This document shows, one piece after another, positions 27,721-37,312 of a stretch of 51,005 bases of DNA (position 1 is the first letter of the stretch; every line of letters begins with the position of its first letter). The stretch covers positions 1 to 51,005 of the forward strand of contig NZ_FNIZ01000027.1 in the NCBI RefSeq assembly GCF_900104185.1, in the 5' to 3' direction. Below the pieces are notes generated by a model. It saw only the letters and a list, made by a program, of their open reading frames with translations, ran no database searches and was not told the origin of the DNA. This stretch comes from Halobacillus aidingensis (lineage in GTDB: Bacteria > Bacillota > Bacilli > Bacillales > Halobacillaceae). The translations under genes and the position numbers were made by a program.

Positions 27721-27753
27721 ATTATATCAAAAGGAAACGCGGAAAGATGTCAA
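27721..27753 (-). promoter_or_regulatory. pth promoter
   Basis: TATAAT (27721-27726) is preceded by TGA, giving an extended -10 on the minus strand. A perfect TTGACA (27748-27753) lies 21 bp upstream, too far for ordinary sigma-A use, so the extended -10 may carry the activity. Confidence 0.5.
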
Positions 27754-27859
27754 AATGCGTTCCATCCATGCAAAAACTTACTCCTAATCTGTCGTCCGTT
27801 TATACAATCCCCATAACCCGGATTCTTAACCGCAGGACAGCGAAACTGGTACAACAATA

Positions 27860-27913
27860 GCATAAGCCCATCAACAGTTTAAAGCTTCTTTAACACCATT
27901 GATTGGCTTATGC
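27860..27913. repeat. Imperfect palindrome with GCATAAGCC arms
   Basis: GCATAAGCCCATCAA (27860-27874) and TTGATTGGCTTATGC (27899-27913) match at 14 of 15 inverted positions around a 24-nt AT-rich loop. It lies in the gap of about 300 bp between pth and ctc, where no gene is seen. The arms recall the CATAAG arms of the hairpin repeats at 22.6 kb and may be a decayed member. Confidence 0.55.
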
Positions 27914-27943
27914 CTACAGGAAAGGAATATAAAGAATGAACGA

Positions 27944-27977
27944 TTAAAAAGGGCGCGCCTGCTCGGCCACGCCCTTT
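27944..27977 (-). terminator. Terminator of the glmU-prs-ctc operon
   Basis: AAAGGGCGTGGCC and GGCGCGCCCTTT arms (27948-27977), followed by TTTTTAATC on the minus strand, just after ctc. Confidence 0.83.
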
Positions 27978-27989
27978 GTGTGTTTTCCA

Positions 27990-28643
27990 TTACTGTTCTT
28001 TTTCTTCGGAATCTTCTTCTGCATCCTCTGATTTCTCATTAATGACTTCAGGTTCAGCATCAGAATCTGTATCCGGCTCGTCTTCCGGCATTTCTTCCGG
28101 AGGAGTAACGGATACAATCGTCGTATTTTCATCTTCGGTAATCTCATAGTTTCGGGACTCTTTCAAGTCACCAACCATGATGCTGTCACCGATATTCAAT
28201 TCTGAAATGTCAACAACGATTTCCTCAGGAATATCGCGTGGCTTCGCACGGACAGCCAAATCGTAAAGCGGCTGCTGGACGACGCCGCCCTCTTTACTTC
28301 CTGCCGCTTCACCTTCTAAATGGACAGGAACTTCGACATCCATTTCCTCAGACATGTTTACAACATAGAAGTCTGCGTGGATCAATTCATCTTTCAATGG
28401 ATCGACTTGATATTCATGCAACATGACATCTACGGTGTCTTTTCCATCAATATCAAGGGAGATAATTGCGTTCTTACCTTCATCACGAACGGTTTTAAGT
28501 AACTCTATGCTGTTAACAGCAACCGTGATCGGTTCTTTATCCTTCCCGTATACGACACTAGGAATGTTACCTTCCAGGCGAAGTTCACGGGTTACAGATT
28601 GCTTGAGATTTTGTCTTTGATTTGCTTTTAATGTAATAGCCAA
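27990..28643 (-). CDS. ctc: 50S ribosomal protein L25 / general stress protein Ctc
   Basis: Binds 5S rRNA; in B. subtilis it is induced by sigma-B and associates with ribosomes under stress. The 217-residue protein has an N-terminal L25 domain (KANQRQNLKQSVTRELR, then GNIPSVVYG), a C-terminal TL5 domain (GGVVQQPLYDLAVRAKPRDIPE in outline), and an acidic tail rich in Asp and Glu from about residue 180, longer than in B. subtilis. The start is TTG at 28643, with GGAGG 9 nt upstream. It follows prs and has its own sigma-B-type promoter. Confidence 0.93.
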   Translation of the reverse strand: MAITLKANQRQNLKQSVTRELRLEGNIPSVVYGKDKEPITVAVNSIELLKTVRDEGKNAIISLDIDGKDTVDVMLHEYQVDPLKDELIHADFYVVNMSEEMDVEVPVHLEGEAAGSKEGGVVQQPLYDLAVRAKPRDIPEEIVVDISELNIGDSIMVGDLKESRNYEITEDENTTIVSVTPPEEMPEDEPDTDSDAEPEVINEKSEDAEEDSEEKEQ

Positions 28644-28682
28644 ATTAATCAACCTCCAGTAATTTACCAATCATTATTCCAG

Positions 28683-28708
28683 TTTCCCGTTAAAAACAAG
28701 AGTTAAAC
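28683..28708 (-). promoter_or_regulatory. ctc sigma-B promoter
   Basis: On the minus strand AGGTTTAA (28703-28710) and GGGAAA (28683-28688) are 14 bp apart, fitting the sigma-B pattern GTTTAA-N14-GGGWAW. The -35 is the same as I recall for B. subtilis ctc. Confidence 0.75.
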
Positions 28709-28722
28709 CTAATTATTCAAAA

Positions 28723-29676
28723 TTAATCAAATAAAATACTAATGGATTGACGTTCATGGACACGGACAATGGCTTCACTGATCAAGCCAGCTACAGACAA
28801 CTCTGTAATTTTCTCGCTTGATTTCTCTTCGCCAAGTGGAATCGTGTTTGTAACCACAAGCTCTTTAATTTTTGAATTATCGATACGCTCGATAGCAGGT
28901 CCAGATAAGACAGGGTGCGTACAACAAGCAAACACTTCTTTGGCGCCGTTCTCGACAAGAGCGTTGGCCGCCAGTGTAATGGTACCCGCCGTATCAATAA
29001 TATCATCGATTAAAATCGCGGTCTTGCCTTCGATGTTACCGACGATGTTCATGACTTCGGCAACGTTTGGACGTGGACGGCGCTTATCAATGATAGCTAT
29101 AGGGGCTTTTAGACGATCCGCCATCTTACGCGCACGTGTTACGCCTCCATGGTCAGGAGAAACGATGACAACATCCTCAAAGTTCTTCTCCTCAAAATAG
29201 TCGGATAGAATTGGAACACCGACAAGGTGATCGATCGGCAAGTTGAAGAATCCTTGAATTTGCGGTGCGTGCAGATCAAGCATCAATACGCGGGAAGCTC
29301 CTGCCGTTTCAAGCAGATCAGCAATCAATTTCGCTGTAATCGGCTCACGGGCACGCGCTTTTCTGTCTTGTCGTGCATAGCCATAATAAGGCATGACAAT
29401 ATTGATTGATTTTGCTGACGCACGTTTCAAAGCATCGATCATGATTAGGAGTTCCATGATGTGTTGGTTGACAGGCTCACATGTGGATTGGACAACATAT
29501 ACATCACACCCACGGATACTTTCTTCAATGTTGATTTGAATCTCTCCGTCACTAAAGCTCGTGACTGTACATTTACCTAGCTCGACTCCGATGTTATCAG
29601 CAATCTCTTTCGCTAACTCAGGATTTGAGTTGAGTGAGAATACTTTCAGTTTTGAATCCTTATATCCAGTTGCCAT
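28723..29676 (-). CDS. prs: Ribose-phosphate pyrophosphokinase
   Basis: Makes PRPP from ribose 5-phosphate and ATP for purines, pyrimidines, His and Trp. The 317-residue enzyme has the [16 protein letters not shown] segment, the catalytic flexible region [17 protein letters not shown], and the PRPP site [14 protein letters not shown] near residue 220. GGAGGG precedes the ATG. It lies 15 nt after glmU in the glmU-prs-ctc operon; its product is used by hpt and sensed by PurR, both encoded nearby. Confidence 0.98.
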   Translation of the reverse strand: MATGYKDSKLKVFSLNSNPELAKEIADNIGVELGKCTVTSFSDGEIQINIEESIRGCDVYVVQSTCEPVNQHIMELLIMIDALKRASAKSINIVMPYYGYARQDRKARAREPITAKLIADLLETAGASRVLMLDLHAPQIQGFFNLPIDHLVGVPILSDYFEEKNFEDVVIVSPDHGGVTRARKMADRLKAPIAIIDKRRPRPNVAEVMNIVGNIEGKTAILIDDIIDTAGTITLAANALVENGAKEVFACCTHPVLSGPAIERIDNSKIKELVVTNTIPLGEEKSSEKITELSVAGLISEAIVRVHERQSISILFD

Positions 29677-29691
29677 GGATGGAACCCTCCG

Positions 29692-31071
29692 TTAATCTTT
29701 TTTGATCGATTTCATTTTACTTGCATAGCCTTCTTTGTTCGTCTGACGGGAACGGGCAATCGACAAAGCCTCGGACGGGACATCCTGGTTAATTGTAGAG
29801 CCCGCAGCTACATAAGCACCTTTTCCTACGGTGACAGGAGCAATCAAGTTGGAATTGCATCCGATGAATGCATCATCTTCAATCGTCGTCAGATGCTTGT
29901 TCTCTCCATCGTAGTTCACCGTGATGGTTCCACAACCGATGTTGACACCACTTCCAACCTCAGCATCCCCGATATAACTTAAGTGAGAAGCTTTGCTTCC
30001 ATCGCCGAAGGAGGCTTTTTTCACTTCCACAAAGTTTCCGACTTTCACATCATCGCCTAAAGAAGATTGCGGACGAATGTGAGCAAAAGGCCCAATCTGG
30101 ACACGGGAGCCGATTTTACTATCAGCAGCGACACTCTGTTTAATGGTCGTCTCACTACCTACGTAACTGTTTGTAATCGTCGTATGTGGCCCGATAAGAG
30201 CATCATCTTCAATAGTCGTTGCCCCTTCCAAAACGCTTCCAGGATAGATGACAACATCTCTTCCTATGGTCACATCTGGACCGATATACGTTTGTTCAGG
30301 ATCGACAAGCGTAACCCCATTTCTCATATGTTGCTCGTTAATCCGTTGTTTCATTAGCTTTTCTGCTTTTGACAACGCCACACGATCGTTAACGCCAAGA
30401 GATTCCGAAAACTCCGGTGTTTGATAAGCACTGATTGTTTCGCCCTGACCTTTCAGGATTTCAATGACATCTGGCAGGTAATATTCGCCCTGAACATTAT
30501 CATTGGAGACGTTTTTAAGTGCATCAAACAACATAGCATTATCAAAACAATACGTACCTGTATTGATTTCTTGAATCGCCTGTTCTTCATCAGAGGCATC
30601 TTTTTGCTCAACGATTCGTTCCACCTGGCCATTTCCGCCACGGATGACACGTCCGTACCCATGCGGATCTTCGGCATGTGCCGTCAGAACCGTCGCCTTC
30701 GCTCCTTCTGCATCATGATGATCCAGGAGCTTTTGAAGCGTTTCCCCTGTCAATAACGGCGTATCGCCACAGACAACCACGGTCGTCCCTTCTTTATCAG
30801 CCAAAATATCATCCGCTTGCAAAACAGCGTGGCCTGTTCCCAACTGCTCCTCCTGGATGACATAATGACTATCCTCACCAAGCTGTTCCTGGACTTTTTC
30901 AGCGCCAAAACCTACAACGGTGATCAACTCTTGCAAATCTAATGTATTCAACTGGTCGACAACGTGCTGAACCATCGGCTTTCCACATACGGGATGCAAA
31001 ACCTTATAAAGTTTAGACTTCATACGTGTACCTTGGCCAGCGGCTAGAACGACAGCATATCTATTAGTCAT
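29692..31071 (-). CDS. glmU: Bifunctional GlmU, UDP-N-acetylglucosamine synthesis
   Basis: Acetylates glucosamine-1-phosphate and couples it to UTP, giving the precursor of peptidoglycan. The 459-residue protein has the N-terminal uridyltransferase signature [28 protein letters not shown] and [10 protein letters not shown]. The C-terminal half is a left-handed beta helix of hexapeptide repeats (from about residue 255), with the acetyltransferase segment [12 protein letters not shown] and [13 protein letters not shown] precedes the ATG. First gene of the operon. Confidence 0.98.
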   Translation of the reverse strand: MTNRYAVVLAAGQGTRMKSKLYKVLHPVCGKPMVQHVVDQLNTLDLQELITVVGFGAEKVQEQLGEDSHYVIQEEQLGTGHAVLQADDILADKEGTTVVVCGDTPLLTGETLQKLLDHHDAEGAKATVLTAHAEDPHGYGRVIRGGNGQVERIVEQKDASDEEQAIQEINTGTYCFDNAMLFDALKNVSNDNVQGEYYLPDVIEILKGQGETISAYQTPEFSESLGVNDRVALSKAEKLMKQRINEQHMRNGVTLVDPEQTYIGPDVTIGRDVVIYPGSVLEGATTIEDDALIGPHTTITNSYVGSETTIKQSVAADSKIGSRVQIGPFAHIRPQSSLGDDVKVGNFVEVKKASFGDGSKASHLSYIGDAEVGSGVNIGCGTITVNYDGENKHLTTIEDDAFIGCNSNLIAPVTVGKGAYVAAGSTINQDVPSEALSIARSRQTNKEGYASKMKSIKKD

Positions 31072-31103
31072 GAACGTACCTCCATCCTAAATATCCACTT
31101 TGA

Positions 31104-31132
31104 ATCATATCTCAATACAACACGTATTTCAA
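31104..31132 (-). promoter_or_regulatory. glmU operon promoter
   Basis: TTGAAA (31127-31132) and TATGAT (31104-31109) are 17 bp apart on the minus strand, about 33 bp before the glmU ATG. Confidence 0.75.
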
Positions 31133-31179
31133 CATTTAGAGGAGGAACACGGACGGAAATCCCACCAAGCTCTAGCATC

Positions 31180-31212
31180 AAAAAAAGAGTCTAACCTGGT
31201 TCGGTTAGACTC
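31180..31212 (-). terminator. Terminator of spoVG
   Basis: GAGTCTAACC and GGTTAGACTC form a perfect 10-bp stem with a 6-nt loop, followed by seven T on the minus strand. Confidence 0.95.
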
Positions 31213-31228
31213 GTGTTGTGCGTAAGTA

Positions 31229-31528
31229 TTAGGAAGCGCCGGCTTCTTCGAATTCCACCTCAGCTTCTTCCTCATCACCAGCACGGTGATAAGCTTCAAG
31301 TACAGCGTCCTGGATCTTTCCACGAGTACCTGAATTAATCGGGTGTGCAATGTCACGAAACTCCCCATCCGGAGTGCGTTTGCTCGGCATCGCCACGAAC
31401 AGTCCATTGTTGCCATCAATCACCCGTATGTCATGGACAACAAACTCCTGGTCCAAGGTAATAGAAGCAATTGCTCGCATTCTTCCATCAGTATTCACGC
31501 GTCGCAGTCTTACGTCAGTTACTTCCAT
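31229..31528 (-). CDS. spoVG: RNA/DNA-binding regulator SpoVG
   Basis: Small conserved regulator that affects septation, sporulation and virulence genes in Firmicutes by binding nucleic acid. The 99-residue protein shows the family core [26 protein letters not shown] and [21 protein letters not shown] in outline, and an acidic end. The ATG at 31528 has AAGGTGG 8 nt upstream; an in-frame GTG three codons before it is too close. In B. subtilis yabJ lies between purR and spoVG; here it is absent and spoVG is a single-gene unit with a sigma-H promoter. Confidence 0.97.
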   Translation of the reverse strand: MEVTDVRLRRVNTDGRMRAIASITLDQEFVVHDIRVIDGNNGLFVAMPSKRTPDGEFRDIAHPINSGTRGKIQDAVLEAYHRAGDEEEAEVEFEEAGAS

Positions 31529-31567
31529 TAGATTCACCACCTTTTATACAAAAGAACTTATGTAAGA

Positions 31568-31598
31568 CAAATTCCACAAAACGGGAAAAAATCCTGCT
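31568..31598 (-). promoter_or_regulatory. spoVG sigma-H promoter
   Basis: On the minus strand AGCAGGATTT (31589-31598) and GTGGAATTTG (31568-31577) match the B. subtilis spoVG sigma-H promoter elements. An AT-rich tract with A6 and T6 runs lies just upstream (about 31600-31620), like the AbrB-bound region of B. subtilis spoVG. Confidence 0.85.
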
Positions 31599-31648
31599 AA
31601 TTTTTCTAAAAAATTTTTTGATTCTGTATATTCGAGTGTGAAACCATG

Positions 31649-31680
31649 AAAAAAGCCCTCATACAAAAGGATGAGGGCTC
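31649..31680 (-). terminator. Terminator of purR
   Basis: AGCCCTCAT and ATGAGGGCT arms with an 8-nt loop, followed by TTTTTTC on the minus strand. Confidence 0.92.
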
Positions 31681-31697
31681 TTTTCAAAACATATTTT

Positions 31698-32516
31698 TTA
31701 TATATTTTCTAACAAGTTTCCTGGTCGGACTTCGATGGAGGATTTACGTTCATCTGCATTAATGATCTGCACAACCGATAAATAATCATCCACAACACGA
31801 TCTTCCTCTTCGTCTTCTGCTTCAGCAAGTACACCGATTCCTGCCAATTCAGCATCAAATTCCATTAATAAGTTCCGCATTCCATTAATGGTTCCACCAG
31901 CTTTCATGAAATCATCAATGATGCATACCCTTGATCCTTGAGGAAGAGATCTCTTCGTTAAAACCATCGTTTGGATCTTCCGTGTCGAACCGGAAACGTA
32001 ATTAATGCTCACCGTTGATCCTTCGGAAATTTTCGGATCTCTTCTCGCAATCACTACGGGAACGTTCAAGTAGGAAGCGACAGCGTAAGCGAGAGGAATC
32101 CCTTTCGTTGCTACCGTCATCACCACATCGATGTCTTTATCACGAAAAGCAGAAGCGAACAGTTTGCCGATGTTACGCGTCGTTTCCGGATCACCGAGCA
32201 AGTCACTCATAAATAAATAGCCACCCGGGAGGAGTCTCGCAGGATCCTCCAGCTTCTCACATAACTCTTCAACGAAACGTTGGCTTTCTTCTTTTGAGAA
32301 AGCAGGGATATATTTCACTCCCCCTGCTGCTCCAGAAACCGTCTCTAAATAGCCGATTCCCTCATGTTGGAACATTTTGTTGACGATTCCTAAATCTTCA
32401 CTGATAGATGATTTCGCAGCATCATACTTTTCTGAGAAAAAAGGAAGAGAAATAAGCTCTCGTGGTCGATCTAGAATATAATGAGTCATAGCGACAAGTC
32501 TTTCGCTTCTTTTCAT
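31698..32516 (-). CDS. purR: Purine operon repressor PurR
   Basis: Represses purine synthesis genes; PRPP counteracts it. The 272-residue protein has an N-terminal winged-helix domain (residues about 1-75, with MTHYILDRP and SSISEDLGIV) and a C-terminal phosphoribosyltransferase-like domain with the PRPP site CIIDDFMKAGGTI near residue 205. GAGGTG precedes the ATG. TTGATA (32575-32580) and TATATT (32551-32556), 18 bp apart, may be its own promoter, overlapping the ispE stop. Confidence 0.96.
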   Translation of the reverse strand: MKRSERLVAMTHYILDRPRELISLPFFSEKYDAAKSSISEDLGIVNKMFQHEGIGYLETVSGAAGGVKYIPAFSKEESQRFVEELCEKLEDPARLLPGGYLFMSDLLGDPETTRNIGKLFASAFRDKDIDVVMTVATKGIPLAYAVASYLNVPVVIARRDPKISEGSTVSINYVSGSTRKIQTMVLTKRSLPQGSRVCIIDDFMKAGGTINGMRNLLMEFDAELAGIGVLAEAEDEEEDRVVDDYLSVVQIINADERKSSIEVRPGNLLENI

Positions 32517-32569
32517 ACAAAGACACCTCTAAATCCGAATGTTTTCATTAAATATAACAAATTCGTACG

Positions 32570-33442
32570 TTATTTATCAAGTGGTTCTCTGTATCCGAGC
32601 ATACGAACCATGAAAACTTCCGTACAAAAGCCCTTTAAACTGTTATAGATCCTTTGGGCCCGTGCATCGTGTTCAACGAGGGAAAAGACGGTGGGGCCAC
32701 TTCCACTCATGAGAACCGCATCAGCTCCTGCTTGTTTCATCTGCTCTTTGATTTGACCGACTTCCTCATGCATCTGAAGCGTCACACCCTCAAGTGTATT
32801 GCCGACGTTCTTACAAATGCCGTAGTAGTCTCCTTTTTTCAAAGCTTCTACCATGGCTTCCGTATTCGGATGCTGAGCAGCACTCAAATCAAGGTTCTTA
32901 TAGACCGACTGGGTCGATACACCAAGCGTAGGTTTGGAAAGGACCACCCAACATGGAGGAGGGGCAGGAAGGTGTTGGATTTTTTCTCCGCGGCCGGTCG
33001 CAAGTGCCGTTCCTCCATACACACAGAAGGACACATCTGAACCAATTTCCGATCCTAGTTCAGCTAATTCATCCATGCTCAAACCTAACCCCCACATCCG
33101 GTTCACACCTCGTAGGACAGCTGCAGCATCACTGCTGCCTCCTGCAAGCCCAGCAGCTACAGGGATGTTCTTTTCAATAAAGATTTTTACCCCCTGAGTC
33201 ACGCGGAAACGATCTTTCAACAATTGGGCCGCACGGTAGGCTAAGTTACGCTCATCATTCGGGACAAAACGGCTTTCCGATTCCACTTTGATTTCATCGT
33301 CAGAGAGGAGGGTCAATTCAATGCGATCCGCAAGATCGACAGTTGTCATGACCATCTCTACTTCATGAAACCCGTCTGCACGTTTATGTAAAGCATCAAG
33401 AGACAAATTAATTTTCGCAGGAGCTTTTTCAAGTATTTGCAT
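32570..33442 (-). CDS. ispE: 4-diphosphocytidyl-2-C-methyl-D-erythritol kinase
   Basis: Phosphorylates CDP-methylerythritol in the MEP route to isoprenoids. The 290-residue GHMP kinase shows PAKINLSLD near the N terminus, the ATP loop [15 protein letters not shown] near residue 90, and MSGSGPTVF near residue 245. The AGGTG site precedes the ATG. It lies between sspF and purR, as in B. subtilis. Confidence 0.97.
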   Translation of the reverse strand: MQILEKAPAKINLSLDALHKRADGFHEVEMVMTTVDLADRIELTLLSDDEIKVESESRFVPNDERNLAYRAAQLLKDRFRVTQGVKIFIEKNIPVAAGLAGGSSDAAAVLRGVNRMWGLGLSMDELAELGSEIGSDVSFCVYGGTALATGRGEKIQHLPAPPPCWVVLSKPTLGVSTQSVYKNLDLSAAQHPNTEAMVEALKKGDYYGICKNVGNTLEGVTLQMHEEVGQIKEQMKQAGADAVLMSGSGPTVFSLVEHDARAQRIYNSLKGFCTEVFMVRMLGYREPLDK

Positions 33443-33516
33443 GCAAACACCTCATCTTCCATTTGATTCTGAAAGCATTGTACCATACTTGATGGGTTGG
33501 TGAGGGGCACGAGAAA

Positions 33517-33549
33517 GGAAAAAGCCCCTGGAGCATCAAGCGCCAGGGG
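33517..33549 (-). terminator. Terminator of sspF
   Basis: CCCCTGG and CCAGGGG arms around an 11-nt loop, followed by CTTTTTCC on the minus strand, 6 bp after the sspF stop. Confidence 0.85.
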
Positions 33550-33555
33550 AAAAGC

Positions 33556-33735
33556 TTACTGTTGGTTGTTCACCATTTGTTCTTCTGCCATTTGAATTGC
33601 TCGTTTTACCATATTGCCGGCATCCCGCCCAGAAATGCCGCCCCATCCGTCTTTTTCTACCTTGTCGTAAAACCCAAGTTCTTTCGCGATCTCTTCTTTC
33701 AACGAATCGGACATCATGCTACGCTTACGTCCCAT
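33556..33735 (-). CDS. sspF: Small acid-soluble spore protein SspF
   Basis: Alpha/beta-type SASP relative that coats or protects DNA in the forespore. The 59 residues start [19 protein letters not shown] and include [20 protein letters not shown] and [14 protein letters not shown] in outline, the second being the family pattern that carries the germination-protease region. AAAGGAG lies 9 nt before the ATG. A CATACTA sigma-G-like -10 sits at 33777-33783 on the minus strand, though its -35 is weak. Its own terminator separates it from ispE. Confidence 0.93.
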   Translation of the reverse strand: MGRKRSMMSDSLKEEIAKELGFYDKVEKDGWGGISGRDAGNMVKRAIQMAEEQMVNNQQ

Positions 33736-33881
33736 CGTCTTCAGCTCCTTTCGCTTTCACTCAGCTACGACAATGTTAGTATGTGCGGAACATGTAACGG
33801 ACAAGCAAGGGAGTTGTATGTAAGGATGGTAATGATTCCTTCTTTATCTTTGTGAATGATATTCCATTTTGCAGACAAAAT

Positions 33882-33910
33882 AAAAAAGCAGCAAACGGTT
33901 GGTTCACTGC
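33882..33910 (-). terminator. Terminator of veg
   Basis: GCAGTGAAC and GTTTGCTGC form a 9-bp stem with two G-T pairs, then TTTTTTA on the minus strand. The stem starts inside the last codons of veg. Confidence 0.8.
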
Positions 33911-34164
33911 TCAAGTGCCATAGTCTGTAGGTCGTCGAAGTTCAATTCGACTGTCTCTGTAAGTACATCTGCATAGCTGTAAGATACACGTTCAAAAGCA
34001 TTTTCTTCTTGATCCAGCTCTACAATGAAAACAGCAGGATATGTCTCTGCCAATACACCGGATCGCTCGATTGTTTTACGGCGTCCGCCGTTTGCTTTCA
34101 AAGTTAGGCGTTTACCAATTTGCCCTTCAAGGGATTGCTTGATTTCTACTAACGTTTTAGCCAC
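33904..34164 (-). CDS. veg: Veg protein
   Basis: Small abundant protein linked to biofilm formation through SinR in B. subtilis. The 86-residue product contains the family core [42 protein letters not shown] and [18 protein letters not shown] in outline. The GTG at 34164 was chosen because it gives the exact family N terminus and has AGGTGG 6 nt upstream. Two strong promoters lie upstream, in line with the known high expression. Confidence 0.95.
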   Translation of the reverse strand: MAKTLVEIKQSLEGQIGKRLTLKANGGRRKTIERSGVLAETYPAVFIVELDQEENAFERVSYSYADVLTETVELNFDDLQTMALEQ

Positions 34165-34187
34165 TGCACTCCACCTCACTGTAAATT

Positions 34188-34216
34188 AGTTTATCACAGA
34201 CTTGGGACAAAGTCAA
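34188..34216 (-). promoter_or_regulatory. veg promoter, proximal
   Basis: TTGACT (34211-34216) and TAAACT (34188-34193) are 17 bp apart on the minus strand, about 24 bp before the GTG start. Confidence 0.82.
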
Positions 34217-34228
34217 ATAAAATTATTA

Positions 34229-34257
34229 ATTATACCAACTGAGCATTCACAATGCAA
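34229..34257 (-). promoter_or_regulatory. veg promoter, distal
   Basis: TTGCAT (34252-34257) and TATAAT (34229-34234) are 17 bp apart on the minus strand, 41 bp upstream of the proximal promoter. Confidence 0.72.
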
Positions 34258-34354
34258 CAGAATGATATAAATAATCGGTCCTGGTTAGCTTATCCATTTC
34301 AAGGAAAAGTATGTAACCTTTTTTCATTTTCTCCAGTTCCCTTACATATACTAC

Positions 34355-34786
34355 TTCCACTAAAGCTCCCTATTGTGGAAGACTCAGTTTCAAAATAACC
34401 GGGGGACGTTTGCCATATTGAGAGTCAGGGGTGGTTGAATATGAGAAAACGAACCCCTTTGCCAAGTTGGATTGTCTTCCACTACCCCGCTGTTTAGAAG
34501 CATAATTCGCTCTGTATCAAGCTTTCATGGACCTGAACATGGGAGTTTAATCTTACACTCCCATCAAGCTGGATAGCTAACTTATCCAAGGAGTGGTTTC
34601 GAGACACTGATATGGTAAAGGGGCGGAGGGGAATGGGGAGACTCCTGCGGGAAAAAAGTGCATGGTGAGACCCCGCAGGACGCAGTCCGAGGAGGCTCAC
34701 CGCGCTCCCGCGGAAAGCGAGCTATTCCCCGCAGCCCCATTCACTCAATAAACATCTCGAAACTGAGTCTTCCACAAACCTGCCAG
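34355..34786 (+). repeat. Composite repeat, copy B
   Basis: No gene is seen. Ends: TCCACTAAAGCTCCCT on the left and CCTGCCAG on the right. Just inside, a perfect 19-bp inverted repeat (34373-34391 and 34759-34777, TTGTGGAAGACTCAGTTTC). The complete core spans about 34599-34760, flanked by TTTCGAGAC. The left core present in copy C is deleted here, leaving its flanks (ACCGGG...GGTGGTTG and AACGAACCCC). Between them is a short hairpin with ATGGGAGT/ACTCCCAT arms at about 34539-34564. Confidence 0.85.
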
Positions 34787-34803
34787 TTAGTTGAAGATGA
34801 ATA

Positions 34804-34838
34804 TAAAAAAGCCGTCATGGGGAGATGACGGCTTTTTT
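34804..34838 (-). terminator. Terminator of yabG
   Basis: GCCGTCAT and ATGACGGC arms, with A and T runs of six on the two sides. It starts at the yabG stop codon. Confidence 0.93.
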
Positions 34839-35721
34839 ATGGTTCTTCAGTCTCTTCTGTTTGGTTTTCAGTGTAGGGCATACCGATCCGGAGCAATCCT
34901 TTAGTTTCAATCCCGCCAAGGCCATCTTCTCCACTGATGGTATTACGAATGACTTCCCATATGTTGATATGGTCCATAAACGAAGTGTACGCCACACGAG
35001 CAGCGACGTAGACCGGGTCGATGGCGTGAATGTTAACTCGGGCGGGGGAGCTCGCAAAGTTCGCTCCTGCCCGTATGATTGACTCAAAATGGGATTGGCA
35101 GGCACCCGCAAAGACGACCATTTGATCGAAGTTCGGATATTTCCTCCTTATGTTCCGGACAGCTTCTACAAAGTATTTGGAATGACGATAGGACTCTAAC
35201 TCCCTGACGGTTCCTTTCGCTTTGGAGTAAGAGTCGTGTCCCGTCAAAACGACAATTTCCGGGTGCACTTTTTCGATTAGAGACAGGACTTGGTTCGGCA
35301 TTTCTTTTTCATGAAGGTATTGCCCATGGACTTGCAAACCAAGTTGTTCATATAAAGCAATACATTTCTTCAAAAACAATGGATCTCCATCTATATGAAG
35401 AATGCGGGGTGGTATTTGAAAGTAATTGGTTTCTTTCTTTTCTGCATACCCGCTCCCCGCTTCTGCTTCTCTTTTTTCTTTGAGGAGCCTGTAATCCTGA
35501 CGAAACAATCGGTAGGAATAGGCTTCTTTCTCATCGACTTCACTTTTTCTACGGTGATACTCAGCTCCGGTTACTTTTTCAAGATCATCGAGAGGGGCGT
35601 CGGCCTCGAGTCGTACATGCTCGCCCATCAATTTTAAGAGCGGTCCCTTCTCTGACTTTACTCGAAAAATGATGTCGTGCTGATAGGATTTCCGTGTTAC
35701 AAGGTCTCCACTTGATATCAT
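34837..35721 (-). CDS. yabG: Sporulation-specific protease YabG
   Basis: Mother-cell protease that trims spore coat proteins late in sporulation. The 294-residue protein has the N-terminal GDLVTRKSYQHDIIFRV segment and conserved stretches ILHIDGDPLFL, PEIVVLTGHDSYSK, and VVFAGACQSHFE, whose His and Cys are candidates for the active site, as reported for the family. The ATG at 35721 lies after GGTGGGG; an in-frame GTG one codon earlier is possible. A sigma-K-type promoter overlaps a perfect palindrome just upstream. Confidence 0.95.
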   Translation of the reverse strand: MISSGDLVTRKSYQHDIIFRVKSEKGPLLKLMGEHVRLEADAPLDDLEKVTGAEYHRRKSEVDEKEAYSYRLFRQDYRLLKEKREAEAGSGYAEKKETNYFQIPPRILHIDGDPLFLKKCIALYEQLGLQVHGQYLHEKEMPNQVLSLIEKVHPEIVVLTGHDSYSKAKGTVRELESYRHSKYFVEAVRNIRRKYPNFDQMVVFAGACQSHFESIIRAGANFASSPARVNIHAIDPVYVAARVAYTSFMDHINIWEVIRNTISGEDGLGGIETKGLLRIGMPYTENQTEETEEP

Positions 35722-35740
35722 CACTTCCCCACCTCACTCT

Positions 35741-35759
35741 ATACACTACTGTAGTGTAT
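35741..35759. promoter_or_regulatory. 19-bp perfect palindrome upstream of yabG
   Basis: ATACACTAC-T-GTAGTGTAT, two 9-bp arms around one base, lies about 20 bp before the yabG start and covers most of the predicted -10. It may be an operator or a 5' hairpin. Confidence 0.65.
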
Positions 35760-35780
35760 GTGTGAGCATGGGCTTTGTGT
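35752..35780 (-). promoter_or_regulatory. yabG sigma-K-type promoter
   Basis: On the minus strand ACAC (35777-35780) and CATACACTA (35752-35760) are 16 bp apart, fitting the sigma-K pattern AC-N16-CATANNNTA. B. subtilis yabG is sigma-K dependent. Confidence 0.68.
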
Positions 35781-35790
35781 CTCTTTACCG

Positions 35791-37213
<1,423 letters not shown>

Positions 37214-37275
37214 TGTCTTTCCTCCTGTTGCATTCCCTTCATCATCTTTCCATAGCATACCATGAGTCTATACAC

Positions 37276-37305
37276 GGAAAAAAGCAGAGGAACGATTCCT
37301 CTGCT
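37276..37305 (-). terminator. Terminator of yabE
   Basis: AGCAGAGGAA pairs with TTCCTCTGCT around a 3-nt loop, followed by TTTTTTCC on the minus strand. Confidence 0.93.
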
Positions 37306-37312
37306 ATCTCCA

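Noticed and set aside
32517-32580. PurBox pair controlling purR
   Set aside because: CGAA and TTCG are present in inverted order but 22 bp apart; I recall 16-17 bp for the B. subtilis PurBox, so the match is not convincing.
34494-34700. Short open frames inside the composite repeats (also at 16236-16498, 44234-44548 and 44595-44863)
   Set aside because: They arise in GC-rich palindromic sequence, differ between copies and lack ribosome sites.
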